64,000 nt of DNA from Mytilisepta virgata. Lineage: Eukaryota > Mollusca > Bivalvia > Mytilida > Mytilidae. Location of the stretch: assembly GCA_028015205.1 (NCBI GenBank), contig CM051516.1, positions 60,206,230-60,270,229 on the forward strand, in the 5' to 3' direction. Made by a program: the position numbers and the translations under genes. Shown piece by piece: positions 23,544 to 33,292 of this stretch (positions are counted from its first letter, which is position 1; every line of letters begins with the position of its first letter). The notes beneath the pieces were generated by a model that was given only the letters and a program-made list of their open reading frames with translations, did no database searches and was not told the origin of the DNA.

Positions 23544-24454
23544 AAGCATATAATATGGTATTAGATCTTAGGACTTGCTTCCCGCTCTGAAAACGACTAT
23601 CCATATAGACAGTAAGCGAAATTTGCATATATATCTTGTGTATCAAAATCGGTAGTATAGCGAGCGCAGCGAGCGCTATAGGAGCATATGCATTCTCTAC
23701 ATATGGGTCATTTAGAAAAGTCTTTGTTTAATGGGCACGCCCATATTGTTGCTACATACTAAGGCTAGAAAAAGTTTCGTTCGCCGGAAATGGAATTAAG
23801 GGAAATAACTTGCTTCAAATTATAACTTTAGACTCAGAATCGTGATACCGAAAATGACTTTCTTGAAAGAGCTATTGCTGTGCTCGCATCATTGGCCACG
23901 CCAACAGCATATTAGAACACTTGTTCAAGTTTTAGTTGGACGAATTATTTGATATCTTGTAGCTTTATTCACCTTGGCAAAAGCAATTGTTGTTTGATTC
24001 TGCTAAGGATTGTTTTGGCTATACACTTGCGTGAGGATTGAAGTTGCCAACGATAAAGTATTTATGCTTTGCTTCTGTGTCTGTTGAATAAACAATTCTA
24101 GTTATTATACTGAATTTGTTTGAATCATAAGTCAGACATTGTTTCATGCGTATCAGCTTTACTTATAGCGGGACTGTATCAATTTATGCCAGCACATGAC
24201 GTGTCACCAAAAGTGTGACAATCCTGTTGAAGCCTGAAATCGTGCATCGTATTCATTCGGTGGTTGATTTATTTATTGCAGTAAGGAAAATAATATATGA
24301 ACATTTATGAAGGTCATTTGTCAGATAGAAGATATTGTTTGATGTTGGTTATTATATATTTGATGACAATACCGTAATTAAACACAATTTATCAGTCACA
24401 TTACTATTGGTGTGTATTGCCAGTCTGAAGCCATTTAAGGTCATTTATTTGTAG

Positions 24455-24473
24455 ATATATATATATATATATA
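24455..24473. repeat. AT dinucleotide microsatellite
   Basis: Uninterrupted AT repeat of about nine units. Confidence 0.9.
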
Positions 24474-25614
24474 GGTCGATGTTTTATATACTGCCTGAGG
24501 CTTAGCCAATACACACTTTCATATTTCGATGATTTTAACGATAAAGTTATCAGATTTTTGTATTGTTCTACATGGTGAAATCAACAGTAAATGTCACCTA
24601 TACATTACCTATAAATGCCATAGTATTTTGGTTTAAGAAAGATACAAAGTTTTTTGTTGAAAAATTTATTACACTGGTTGTGAATAAAGTTTTCTAATTA
24701 AAAGCGCAGTAAATATTTTTTGTGAACAACTTACGCAAGTGTTTTGTTCGGCACGTACTAAAACCTGCCACATATGACTATCAAATCATAAATTCTACAG
24801 CAACATCTAAAAAAACAATAATTGTTCTTCTTTAATTTTTGTACTTTTTATAAAAGCTTCTAATTTCATGTCGAGCATTGAGATGAATACCACACAAATA
24901 ACACTGACTCAGTTACACTTGTATTATAGGTAAGCTTACGAATTTTATGGTGTTGACAAATATGAAACAGAAAATTTTTGACAATAAATACTGTATCAAA
25001 TTTTAGGTGTATATTGGAATATTCCCTTTATCGGGAAATAAAATGAGAATGTGATCAGGTGGCGTACTTTAGTAGTTATATATCCGTTTTGTAGAACAAT
25101 TAAAATTTAAGATCAAAAGTAGGAGAAAGTTTAAACGATTTATCGCCCAATTTTGTGGTCCGTTTAGTATTTTATTTGTGGTACCAGTATTACTGAACTA
25201 ATAAACTTCAATATTACATAGACCCTGTCTGATAATTTTATATGAGGAAATATTTGATATTAGATGCTGCAAATTAAGATTGATGTGTTTGCACTTGTCG
25301 CATGTTGTTAATTATATATCTAATTGTTTGAAATTAATATATGTAAAAAAACGAAATAAAATACAAACATAATTATATCTTTTTCTGTTACATCAAACAA
25401 ACATACAACAGCACAAACATTTCATTGTGACTTGAAAGGAGCCTATCTGCCCAAAAGGTCGAAGAAGACATCATTTCCAAGCAGCGAATAAACATGTTTT
25501 TTTCTGTACGCGTATATTTGTGTTTTATAATAATATTTCTTCAACATAATTCACTTTCAACAAATAATCACGCATGATATATATATTGTAGTGCGGAGAC
25601 GACTGTAATCAAGT

Positions 25615-25653
25615 ATGTGTGTGTGTGTGTTTTGTGTGTGTGTGTGTGTGTGT
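25615..25653. repeat. GT dinucleotide microsatellite
   Basis: Two GT runs (25615-25630 and 25633-25653) separated by an interruption of Ts. Confidence 0.95.
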
Positions 25654-26450
25654 ATTAATATATTTTGTGAAAACCCGGTAATTCATTTGGATTTTTTTCT
25701 TCATTGAAAACCCAATTTCTCTATTGTTTTGTTTAAAATCAATTAATTATTCAAATATATAACAAATGATTTCTGTAAAATATTAACTTTCATTTGTTAA
25801 TGAAATATTATTTATCAAAAATGATTATCTAAAAATAACCTAGTGTGACCAAATGGTTTATAGGAAAAGTGTTAAGTTTCTCTCCAATCACATAAATATA
25901 TCTATCAGAAAATTGACATGCCATAAACATGTAGTTTTATCATGTCTTAACGATAATCGATAAAAAGGTGTTCTTTTTTTCAGTTGATCAAAAATCATGA
26001 GTAATGAGTTTTTTGTTATAAAAAATGAAATTTTAGACAATAAAAAGAGGCTGGCGCTATAATATTAATATAGATTAGATTATTTGATCAAACGAAAATA
26101 AATAATAAAAAAACCGAGAGAACATTGTTAATCTGCCATTTTACATTGAAACAGTAAACTCGTGAATATTTAATTAGTAATTATTCTGTTAAACATGTTC
26201 AACTATAAAGCCGTGAAAAGTACATTTAATAATGTAATCGAAATGATGAAAAGTTGCTATTTATATGTATAAATATTCAAAGTCACCATGCATTTAGTTT
26301 CGGATTATATACAGTAACGTTTGTGTTGATTTATTAACCATATTAAAACTTATTGCACTTTGTATTTAACAAAAAATCTAATGTTTATGTGATAACTTTC
26401 TCATAAATTAAATCACCAGCTTCCTCTTGAAATTCCTTATTGCAATTTTG

Positions 26451-26465
26451 CCCCCCCCCCCCCCC

Positions 26466-26496
<31 letters not shown>
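26451..26496. repeat. C16-A30 homopolymer junction
   Basis: Sixteen C residues (26451-26466) run directly into thirty A residues (26467-26496). It may be real or an assembly/sequencing artefact. Another A-rich run lies near 26738-26754. Confidence 0.9.
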
Positions 26497-26497
<1 letters not shown>

Positions 26498-27126
26498 AGA
26501 ATCGTTACTTTTAGTTTATTTTACTGGTTTTTCTTTATTGTTTTGATCAAAATAGGACAACTTGTTTATAGGTGGCTTAGGTGTTTTATTTCAGATATGA
26601 ATACAAAACAATTTTCTATAGCAACGTTCTTACTCCTATATATTTTCCATATTCAGGTACACATGTTCACATAGGAAAATGAATCAACATTATTTTCTAT
26701 ATTTAGATTAATTCTCATATCTTCAATAGAAAAATGTAAAAAAAAAAAAAAAAAGGTTCGGTGAGTGTAATATTTTTTTCCGTAAAGTTCGTTAACTTTT
26801 TTCACTAATATGAACATATTGACCAGCGACATATTATTTATCTTCACGGATGATTTCCTTGTGACATTTAGTACTGCTGCCTTCTGATACTGCGTACCAT
26901 GTGTATATTATGAACAGATGTAACAGAAACACTTTGTCCTGCGGTTACTAAATACTCCTGTATATTGCTTCAACTATGAAAAATTGTCGAATTATGATAT
27001 ATTTTGACGTAAAAATGCCCACCAGTCATTTATGGTAACGAAAATTAATAGGACAAATAAATAATTATTTTATTTCAATATCATTCGGAAATTTTTCTAA
27101 TCACTTAATAACGCTAGGAAGAAAAA

Positions 27127-27304
27127 CACTCAAACCTGCTTTAGAGGACTCCTCTATAGAAACTCACTGTCTATAAAGGACACGGTGAAAAATCCCCATT
27201 TATGAATGAAAACATGTAAAATTAATCTCTGTATAAAGGGCACCTGCTCATAAAGGGGCTTCTTTTCTGGTACCATGGGTGCCCTTTATAAACAGGTTTG
27301 ACTG
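27127..27304. mobile_element. MITE with CAGTCAAACCTG-type ends, copy 1
   Basis: The right end reads CAGGTTTGACTG followed by TA; the left end reads CACTCAAACCTG, nearly its complement. Internal blocks such as TATAAAGGGCAC and TTCTGG recur in the same order at 62247-62422. The small size, CAGT-like termini and adjoining TA fit a pogo/Tc1-type non-autonomous element. No coding capacity. Confidence 0.75.
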
Positions 27305-29202
27305 TACTACTGATAGCGTTGAGAGAAGTGTTTGATTAGTCATTACATCCACTATGAAAATGTTGCCTTGGTGCTAAATTGCATTACTGTATTTTAATTT
27401 CCTGCAAAACAAACAAATGAATGAGTATCTGTTTCGAATGTTGAATTACGGCTCAAATTAAAATCGGATGTTGATCTACTATATTAAAACACAATGTAAC
27501 AGTACAAAGTTTGCTTAGGTTTTGTTTCACCCTTTCTTTGTCGGAGACACTCATTTTAATGGCTTGAAATATAAACAATTTCTGCAATAACAATCAAAGC
27601 TTCAATTTTTTTGGCATGAAGAATGTCTGATTTATATCTTTAATGGAAGCGTATGCTAGCCAAACCAGATTCGTGCGCAAACTATATCAGTTTTCGTTTT
27701 TTCTTAATTAAGTAGACTTTATTGACGATAATTGTAGAGATACGACTGATCTTGTCTCAATACTGTCAACTAATTTGACGAAATATCACAATTTGTATCA
27801 AATTAAATGAATCCAGGTACCTAAAACCATGCGTGTTTCCTCGCCGTGTTTTACCAGCGTGAAGTTATCGCCACCAATCACGAAAGCGTATTTATTCAGT
27901 CCGTAACTGTATCGCAATGTGTAATATTGTTTTATGGGAAAACAAATTAATATCAAATTAATGATATAATTAGTAGAACTCAATGCTGTGAAACACTTAA
28001 AATAATTAGAATAAAAACAATGACTTTTTGTGATCAACTGTGCATGAAATTCATCAAAATTGACCTAGTACTCTCACGGGACAAGAAAAGGTTGCTAATG
28101 CCAAACCTATTTTTTTTTTTTTTTTTTTTTTTTTTTGTTATTTGCCGACAGGTTAGAGCGGGGATATGTATTTGATGAAACTGTAGGTTACAGAAACCAA
28201 AAAGAAATATAATAGATATGAAATGGATCGCTGCTCAAACACGTCATCAACACATTTAACAAGAGTTGATACTACCCGTTTGAATTGTTTTAATGTGCTT
28301 TTTAATTTATTTTAAACATTTCATGTCATTTTTATGAATTTAACAACAGCTGTCACGCTCGCTTTTTCTAGATGATAAGTAATTTCTCGTTTTTGAGAAC
28401 TGTTGCTTCTTCGATTCGAAAAGGAAAAATTCTAACAAGGATGATCTTTGAATTTTAGTACAGACTATCTGGCTTTCAACATGATAATATTGTGAAAGAA
28501 AAGTATGAAGCTCAAACTGAAGTAATAAAGCACGATAAAACACATAGTTTGTTGAAGAAATGCATCAGAATAATACGGGTGAAAATGTTTGTAATGAGTT
28601 GGAGCCATTTCATATAACTGTCAAAACTTTACATAAACGGTAACCATGGTAACTAGAATATAATCGTGCATATATACTTGAAAGTTTGTTTATATTTATA
28701 ATTAGAATTTAACAAGGTTAAATTCTCTGTCATATCCACAAATTTCTAAGATTTTTGTATCTTATAAATTTAGCTATCTTAGACGGGCAATGATTAGGAT
28801 GCACACTTTGAGTGGGAAGACGTGGTCCGAACATCCCAAAGAATAGTATTAGATAAGCATTTCCTGTTTATCCACAAAGGAACGGATACAATGAAGTAAA
28901 AAAACACAGACTTCAAAAAGTGTACTATTAGAGTGATGCATATTTTTCTTGGGATCAAAGTCAAAACTACGGAAAACAGAATCAACGATACGCAATATTA
29001 TTGAGGAGGATATCAGGGCCTACCTGTTCAGAAGTAAAACAATATTTCCATTGTTACGTAATATCTCGGTACAAAACTTTGCATAGAGACAGTAAATCAT
29101 AATAATAACACATTTCAATTTTTTAGTCCTCAGGTACAAGCAAAGAAGTGAATAGTTTAAACTGAGAAAATTTTAAACAACCGAAGATATGGTTTGATAT
29201 TT
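27305..29202. other. Gene-free AT-rich sequence
   Basis: A 27-bp poly(T) lies at 28110-28136. The reading frames at 27798, 28340 and 28794 (all minus) have no recognisable family. Confidence 0.5.
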
Positions 29203-29479
29203 GACACCAATATGTTTGTTTAGTTGGGATTTTACGCCATTTTCATCACTATTTCGTGGGGGCCAGTTGTTATAGGCGGAGGAAGCCGGCGTATCCGGAG
29301 AGAACCACCTACCTTCGGTAGGAAAATTGACAATCCTTGTCAATTAAGATCGGAGTCGAACACACCCCGCCACAGGTGAGATTCTAACTCACAACCTCAG
29401 TGTTGACAGGCTAGTGATCATTAGTAGTCATGACGAACTACCTAAACCACTCGGCCACCGAGCTTGCGACACCAATATG
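29203..29479 (-). mobile_element. Complete tRNA-derived SINE with 12-bp target duplication
   Basis: The 12-bp sequence GACACCAATATG occurs at 29203-29214 and again at 29468-29479, bounding the insert 29215-29467. On the minus strand the insert starts with a Leu/Ser-tRNA-like head (GGTGGCCGAGTGGTTTAGG, then a B-box-like GTTAGAATCTC). It continues with a body containing GGTTCTCTCCGGATACGCCG and CTTCCTCCGCC, and ends in AACTAAACAAAC. The central block resembles the conserved region of SINEs widespread in molluscs (remembered; family name not assigned). Confidence 0.9.
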
Positions 29480-29762
29480 AACAATTTCCATTTAGTGCTA
29501 ATCTTAATACGATTGTGTCGACTGGTTGTTCATCATTAAAGGTTACAAGCCAAACGTTTTAGCCTATTTCCATTTGATGATGCGTTGTATTATTGACACA
29601 TACCCCATATCCATTCATGTACTTATCAAAAACAGCAAAAAAGTCTAAGGACAAAACAATTTGTATTTCACCCCTCGTAATCATCTTGTTTATAGTTTGA
29701 TATTTGTTCACTAGAACAAAACAACCTTCGCAAATTTCAGTAAATATATTATAAGATTACTC

Positions 29763-30072
29763 CGGAGTTTGTCAGTAGTTACGATTTGTCTCTCCTTCGA
29801 ATATCCCTTTGGTATTTCTTGACTTTACTTACTGTTACAAAATTGAAAAAAAATTGTAAAACCTAAGGAGTATCTTCCTCGTGCATAGAGCTCTGTCCTT
29901 AGATGGTTTTGGCTTTATCTCTTTTTTGTCAATTTGGTATTTTTTAATTTGCTCTTCAACGTTATGGATTGTTGTTTTGGTTTCAACATTTGAGGCCTTG
30001 AGCACAACTGATGAGTCGTAAATCGGGGAAATGTGCACATCTCGTGCATCAAAATTGATATCAAGAATTTTA
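29763..30072 (+). repeat. Junction of two repeats: SGAPEF-family end plus hammerhead unit (copy e)
   Basis: 29763-29832 matches the right end of the element at 42249-42500 (CGGAGTTTGTCAGT ... TTCGAATATCCCTTTGG ... CTTGACTTTACTTA). It abuts, within a few bases, a hammerhead-bearing unit that starts at GTTACAAAATTG, the same 5' truncation point as the right-hand unit at 11.9 kb. The short minus-strand frames here are not credible genes. Confidence 0.75.
30002..30047 (+). ncRNA. Hammerhead ribozyme-like motif, copy e
   Basis: CTGATGA is intact, GAAA is intact, helix III ATGTGCACAT is intact, and the cleavage-site C is present. Helix II is GTCG/CGGG, so the pair next to the core is lost. Helix I is GCACAA/TCGTGC with one mismatch. 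Confidence 0.65.
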
Positions 30073-30300
30073 TTTCAGACAATATACTAAGCTGGTACGT
30101 TTTCATTTGAAAAGTTGCTTCTAAATTTTTAACGTTAATAATATGAAATCGTTTGAGGATTCAACAGTCTGGTAATCTCAAAATATAAAAATTTGCTGTT
30201 ATAATCAGACACCTGAATTTTTCTAATTGATAAAGTCGTTTCATTGTTCTTACATATATATATTCTCATTCAAGTACTAGGAAGTGTCATTTTCTGTATT

Positions 30301-30401
30301 AGAGATACAATGGATAAGCGTTGGTTCTTGAAAAAGAAACCATGAGCCCGGAGGGCGAATGGTTTGTTTTTCATGAACCAACGCTTATCCATTGTATCTC
30401 T
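30301..30401. mobile_element. Near-perfect 43-bp hairpin
   Basis: 30301-30343 and 30359-30401 are inverted repeats with about two mismatches around a 15-nt GC-rich loop (GAGCCCGGAGGGCGA). Arm blocks include GATACAATGGATAAGCG and AAAAAGAAACC. A diverged half copy lies at 31303-31345 (GCGTTGATTCC ... AAAAAGAAACCAC). This indicates a dispersed palindromic element rather than a unique site. Confidence 0.85.
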
Positions 30402-30895
30402 TACTTAAACTATTGTTGTGACGACTTTTCCCAATTACCTTTCCTTTCTTAATTAGACCCTATTATGTGTGAGTTTAAATTAACTTAATTTTCTATACTA
30501 CAATTCAATTAGATATATATATAGTCACGTTGATGATTTTAATGGTAAATGAAAATTAATACAAAACCATATGGACTTACAGTATAAAGCATATGATTCA
30601 GAAATTTGTCCATTATTGACCAATTAAAGCATAGTCCAAATAATTTTCCAGTAAAACATAATGCTACTGAAAGAAAAAATAGTTTAAATCCACTCGATTT
30701 ACACTTTTTATATTTCAAAAATATGTCAAAATATGCAGTGAAACAGATGAAATTGACATAAACATCAAAATAACAATGTTCTAATTTTTTATTGAATTAT
30801 ATGAAATTGTCGATAATAATCAAATAAAAAAATAAAGATCTTTTCTTATTACTAAGTTATATCAATGATAACACAAAGATTTAGGAAAAAGGGAA

Positions 30896-30968
30896 TACCG
30901 AAACAGAGATTCGAACTATGTCTACAAGTGTTACTCTCAAATCATCCTAACCTTGCGGCTACCATCTT
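30896..30968 (-). repeat. Degenerate tRNA-like (Leu/Ser type) sequence
   Basis: On the minus strand an A-box-like TAGCCGCAAGG (complement of 30951-30961) and a B-box-like TAGTTCGAATCTC (complement of 30905-30917) are spaced as in tRNA-Leu/Ser with a variable arm. The acceptor does not pair, so this is a SINE head or pseudogene. Confidence 0.6.
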
Positions 30969-30992
30969 ATACTATACAAACATCCTTTTTAA

Positions 30993-31023
30993 ATATATAA
31001 AGGCGAAAGCCTTATGTATATAT
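30993..31023. repeat. Hairpin with GAAA tetraloop
   Basis: AAGGC-GAAA-GCCTT forms a perfect 5-bp stem with a GNRA-type loop, extended by imperfect AT pairing on each side. It lies between two oppositely oriented tRNA-like sequences. Confidence 0.7.
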
Positions 31024-31070
31024 TGTACCGTATCATATTGATATATGTAAAAACGACATATTGATATCAT

Positions 31071-31160
31071 CCGATTGGTAGCCGAGAGGTTTCGTCGATA
31101 TGTTCTTGAACTATGACACATAATTTACTTGAAGGAGGGAGTTCGAACCCCAGTCACGGC
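31071..31160 (+). repeat. Degenerate tRNA-like (Leu/Ser type) sequence
   Basis: A-box-like TAGCCGAGAGG at 31079-31089 and B-box AGTTCGAACCC at 31140-31150, at Leu/Ser-type spacing. The acceptor halves do not pair cleanly. It mirrors the sequence at 30896-30968, so the two form a head-to-head pair. Confidence 0.65.
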
Positions 31161-31345
31161 AATTAAAAATTTGCAAAAACCAAAGGTAAGTTTTTGAACT
31201 AATACCAGTTGTGAACAGAAATCAGTAAATTAGCCAATTCAAACTGAATGATATTAAGTACACAAAAGGAACAATTGAATATAATTTGATGACTTCATTT
31301 CAGTGACGGATTAAAGAAGCGTTGATTCCAGAAAAAGAAACCACG

Positions 31346-31779
31346 GTAAATGAATAGGCTGACGTCACAGCAGTGGTTTAATTCTATATCACTTATACAC
31401 TCGGATTAAAAATCAAAAGTTTTGCATATACATGTGCATGTATTGACAAAACTAAGGTAAATCTAAATATATTGATATTGGAGATAACTTTTATATGCTA
31501 TAGAATCTATAGGTTTATACACTCTACACCAACATATTGTTATCTTATTATGTACACTAGAATTGCAGACATTCATTCAAAAAAAGGATTCATATTCAGT
31601 CTTTGTAATATTTAATTTAAAAGAAATTGAAAAAATGTGAACATGGGGTAGCTTTGTATGATTTGACCATCCGTCTGCATAGTATGTATGCAAAATACAT
31701 TACGGTTGTATATGGATAATTCGAGAAATAACGTGTGCAAATTCTGAATGTATTTAAAATTTCAGTCGTTTCAAATTTG
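31346..31779. other. Gene-free sequence
   Basis: AT-rich. No exon or repeat recognised. Confidence 0.45.
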
Positions 31780-32272
31780 CTTTAATTTTCCTGTATATTT
31801 TATTGAAAAGATTGCGCGGTATTCTATTTGAATTAGTTTAAGTTTATTTGGTTTTTAGCTAAAGCTATATATTTGTTTGTGTTCCTTAGTTTCATACTTT
31901 CTAGACTGGGTTGCTTTTGACATTAATTACGGGTTTTACTCTACGTGAATGTTTAATTAAACCATATTGTTGGCGTAAGCCATCTGTTTTTAAAACTATT
32001 ACAGTTATTTAGCACTACACATGTTAAAGATTTATTCAGCTTAGGAAAATGTATATTTCCAGCACTTAAATTGAGAGAAGACTGTTTCTGACTTTTTATT
32101 TTGTAAATTCATATTGCCATTGTTATCTGCTATTAGGACTCAAATTGATATATTTGACTGTATTTGTATCTCCTTCTTCTGTCTGTTTGCCATGATCATA
32201 TATTTATGTTATTATGTATTTATTAATACCTATATGTTGTAAAACATTTGGTTAATAAAGAATTGAATTGAA
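31780..32272 (+). repeat. Possible LINE 3' untranslated tail
   Basis: A non-coding T-rich stretch ends in GTTAATAAAGAATTGAATTG, that is a polyadenylation signal followed by a short TTGAA-type repeat, as at the 3' ends of several non-LTR retrotransposons. No reverse transcriptase remnant is attached. Confidence 0.4.
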
Positions 32273-33107
32273 ATACTCATTCCACCATACTAAGTGATCT
32301 TTAAAAAGTTTGCATTCCTTTTGTTAGAAATGAAAGCAACACCGAATTCTTGCACAAGAGTGAAAAAAATATTGAGACAAATGCTGATATGTTGAAATAC
32401 TTGTATATCTTATTCCCACATCATTTAAAACCTGCATTTTCTGACCCCCTCCCACTGCCACAAAAAACATTTATTTATACAAAGAAAGAAATAATTCAGC
32501 AGTATCTGTTGTAAATTTCCCCCAAACGGCAAAAAATATAAAAATACTGATCACATGCTCAGACAATCTAACGTTGTTATTAGTCACCTGTTGAGAGGTA
32601 TATTATTACATACAATTGTTGTGTTTATATTACAGTTTCTGAATTTAAAGGTTTTAATTGCACCGAGGAAGTTTACATGTCGCTCTGTTATTATTATTGA
32701 CCGGAAGCCTGCGGCAGAATATGGGTTCACCTCATAATAGGTCAACAGTTGTCAATAGGTTGTTCTGACTGGTGGGGGACTTGCTGGACATAGTAAATTA
32801 TGTATTCATCCAAGCAGACGAAGTTTCCTTCTTTAAGTATTTCAGGATAACTACTTGCCATTACATCCAACTTTCAATGTATTTAATGTGTAGGGTGATC
32901 AGAGCTGGATAGCAGATCACATGCCTTGTCTATTTTCATATTATTTGGATATAATTTTTTTTATCACAACTGAATTTTGATGTACAGGAATCTTTCATCA
33001 ACCGTAAGATGTGTTGTTAGAATTTCTTATGAAAGTCCATACTTCAGAGTCGGATCAAAACATGAACAAGGAAACAGATATTTACATATCATGAATAAGC
33101 TGAATCT
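32273..33107. other. Gene-free sequence
   Basis: No exon recognised. The frame at 32555-32737 has no familiar motif. Confidence 0.45.
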
Positions 33108-33292
33108 ATCTCATTTACTTTAAGGGTCCCACTCCTTTAGGGTGAGGTTTGGTTTTGTTTAGGGTTAGGGATAAAGGTGAGGGTTAAGGGTTAGGGTTAG
33201 TTTGTGGAAGGTTTAGGGTTTGGTTAGGGTTTAGGGTTAGCGTTAGGCTAGGATTCCCCCATATGGAGTGGGACCACTAAAGTAAATGAAGA
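33108..33292. mobile_element. Palindromic element containing telomere-like TTAGGG repeats
   Basis: The left end (CATTTACTTTAAGGGTCCCA, 33112-33131) is matched by the complement of the right end (GGGACCACTAAAGTAAATG, 33270-33288), with the shared 'ATCT' continuing outside. Between the ends lie many TTAGGG, TTTAGGG and GTTAGGG units on the plus strand (about 33130-33250), imperfect and interrupted. It is short (~180 bp) and non-coding. Confidence 0.8.

Larger units (their letters stand above)
23545..27126. other. Gene-free AT-rich sequence with simple repeats
   Basis: Just after the transposon a sequence CTTGTGTATCAAAATCGGTAG (about 23634-23654) resembles the end of the hammerhead-bearing repeat. 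It is followed by a GC-rich imperfect palindrome at 23656-23680 (TATAGCG ... CGCTATA). The inverted pair GTGTGTATTG (about 24410) and CAATACACAC (about 24508) flanks a TA run. No exon is recognised. Confidence 0.5.

Noticed and set aside
29835..30106. Two overlapping minus-strand frames of about 65 codons
   Set aside because: Antisense to the hammerhead repeat. Similar translations elsewhere just reflect shared repeat DNA; starts and frames are not preserved.
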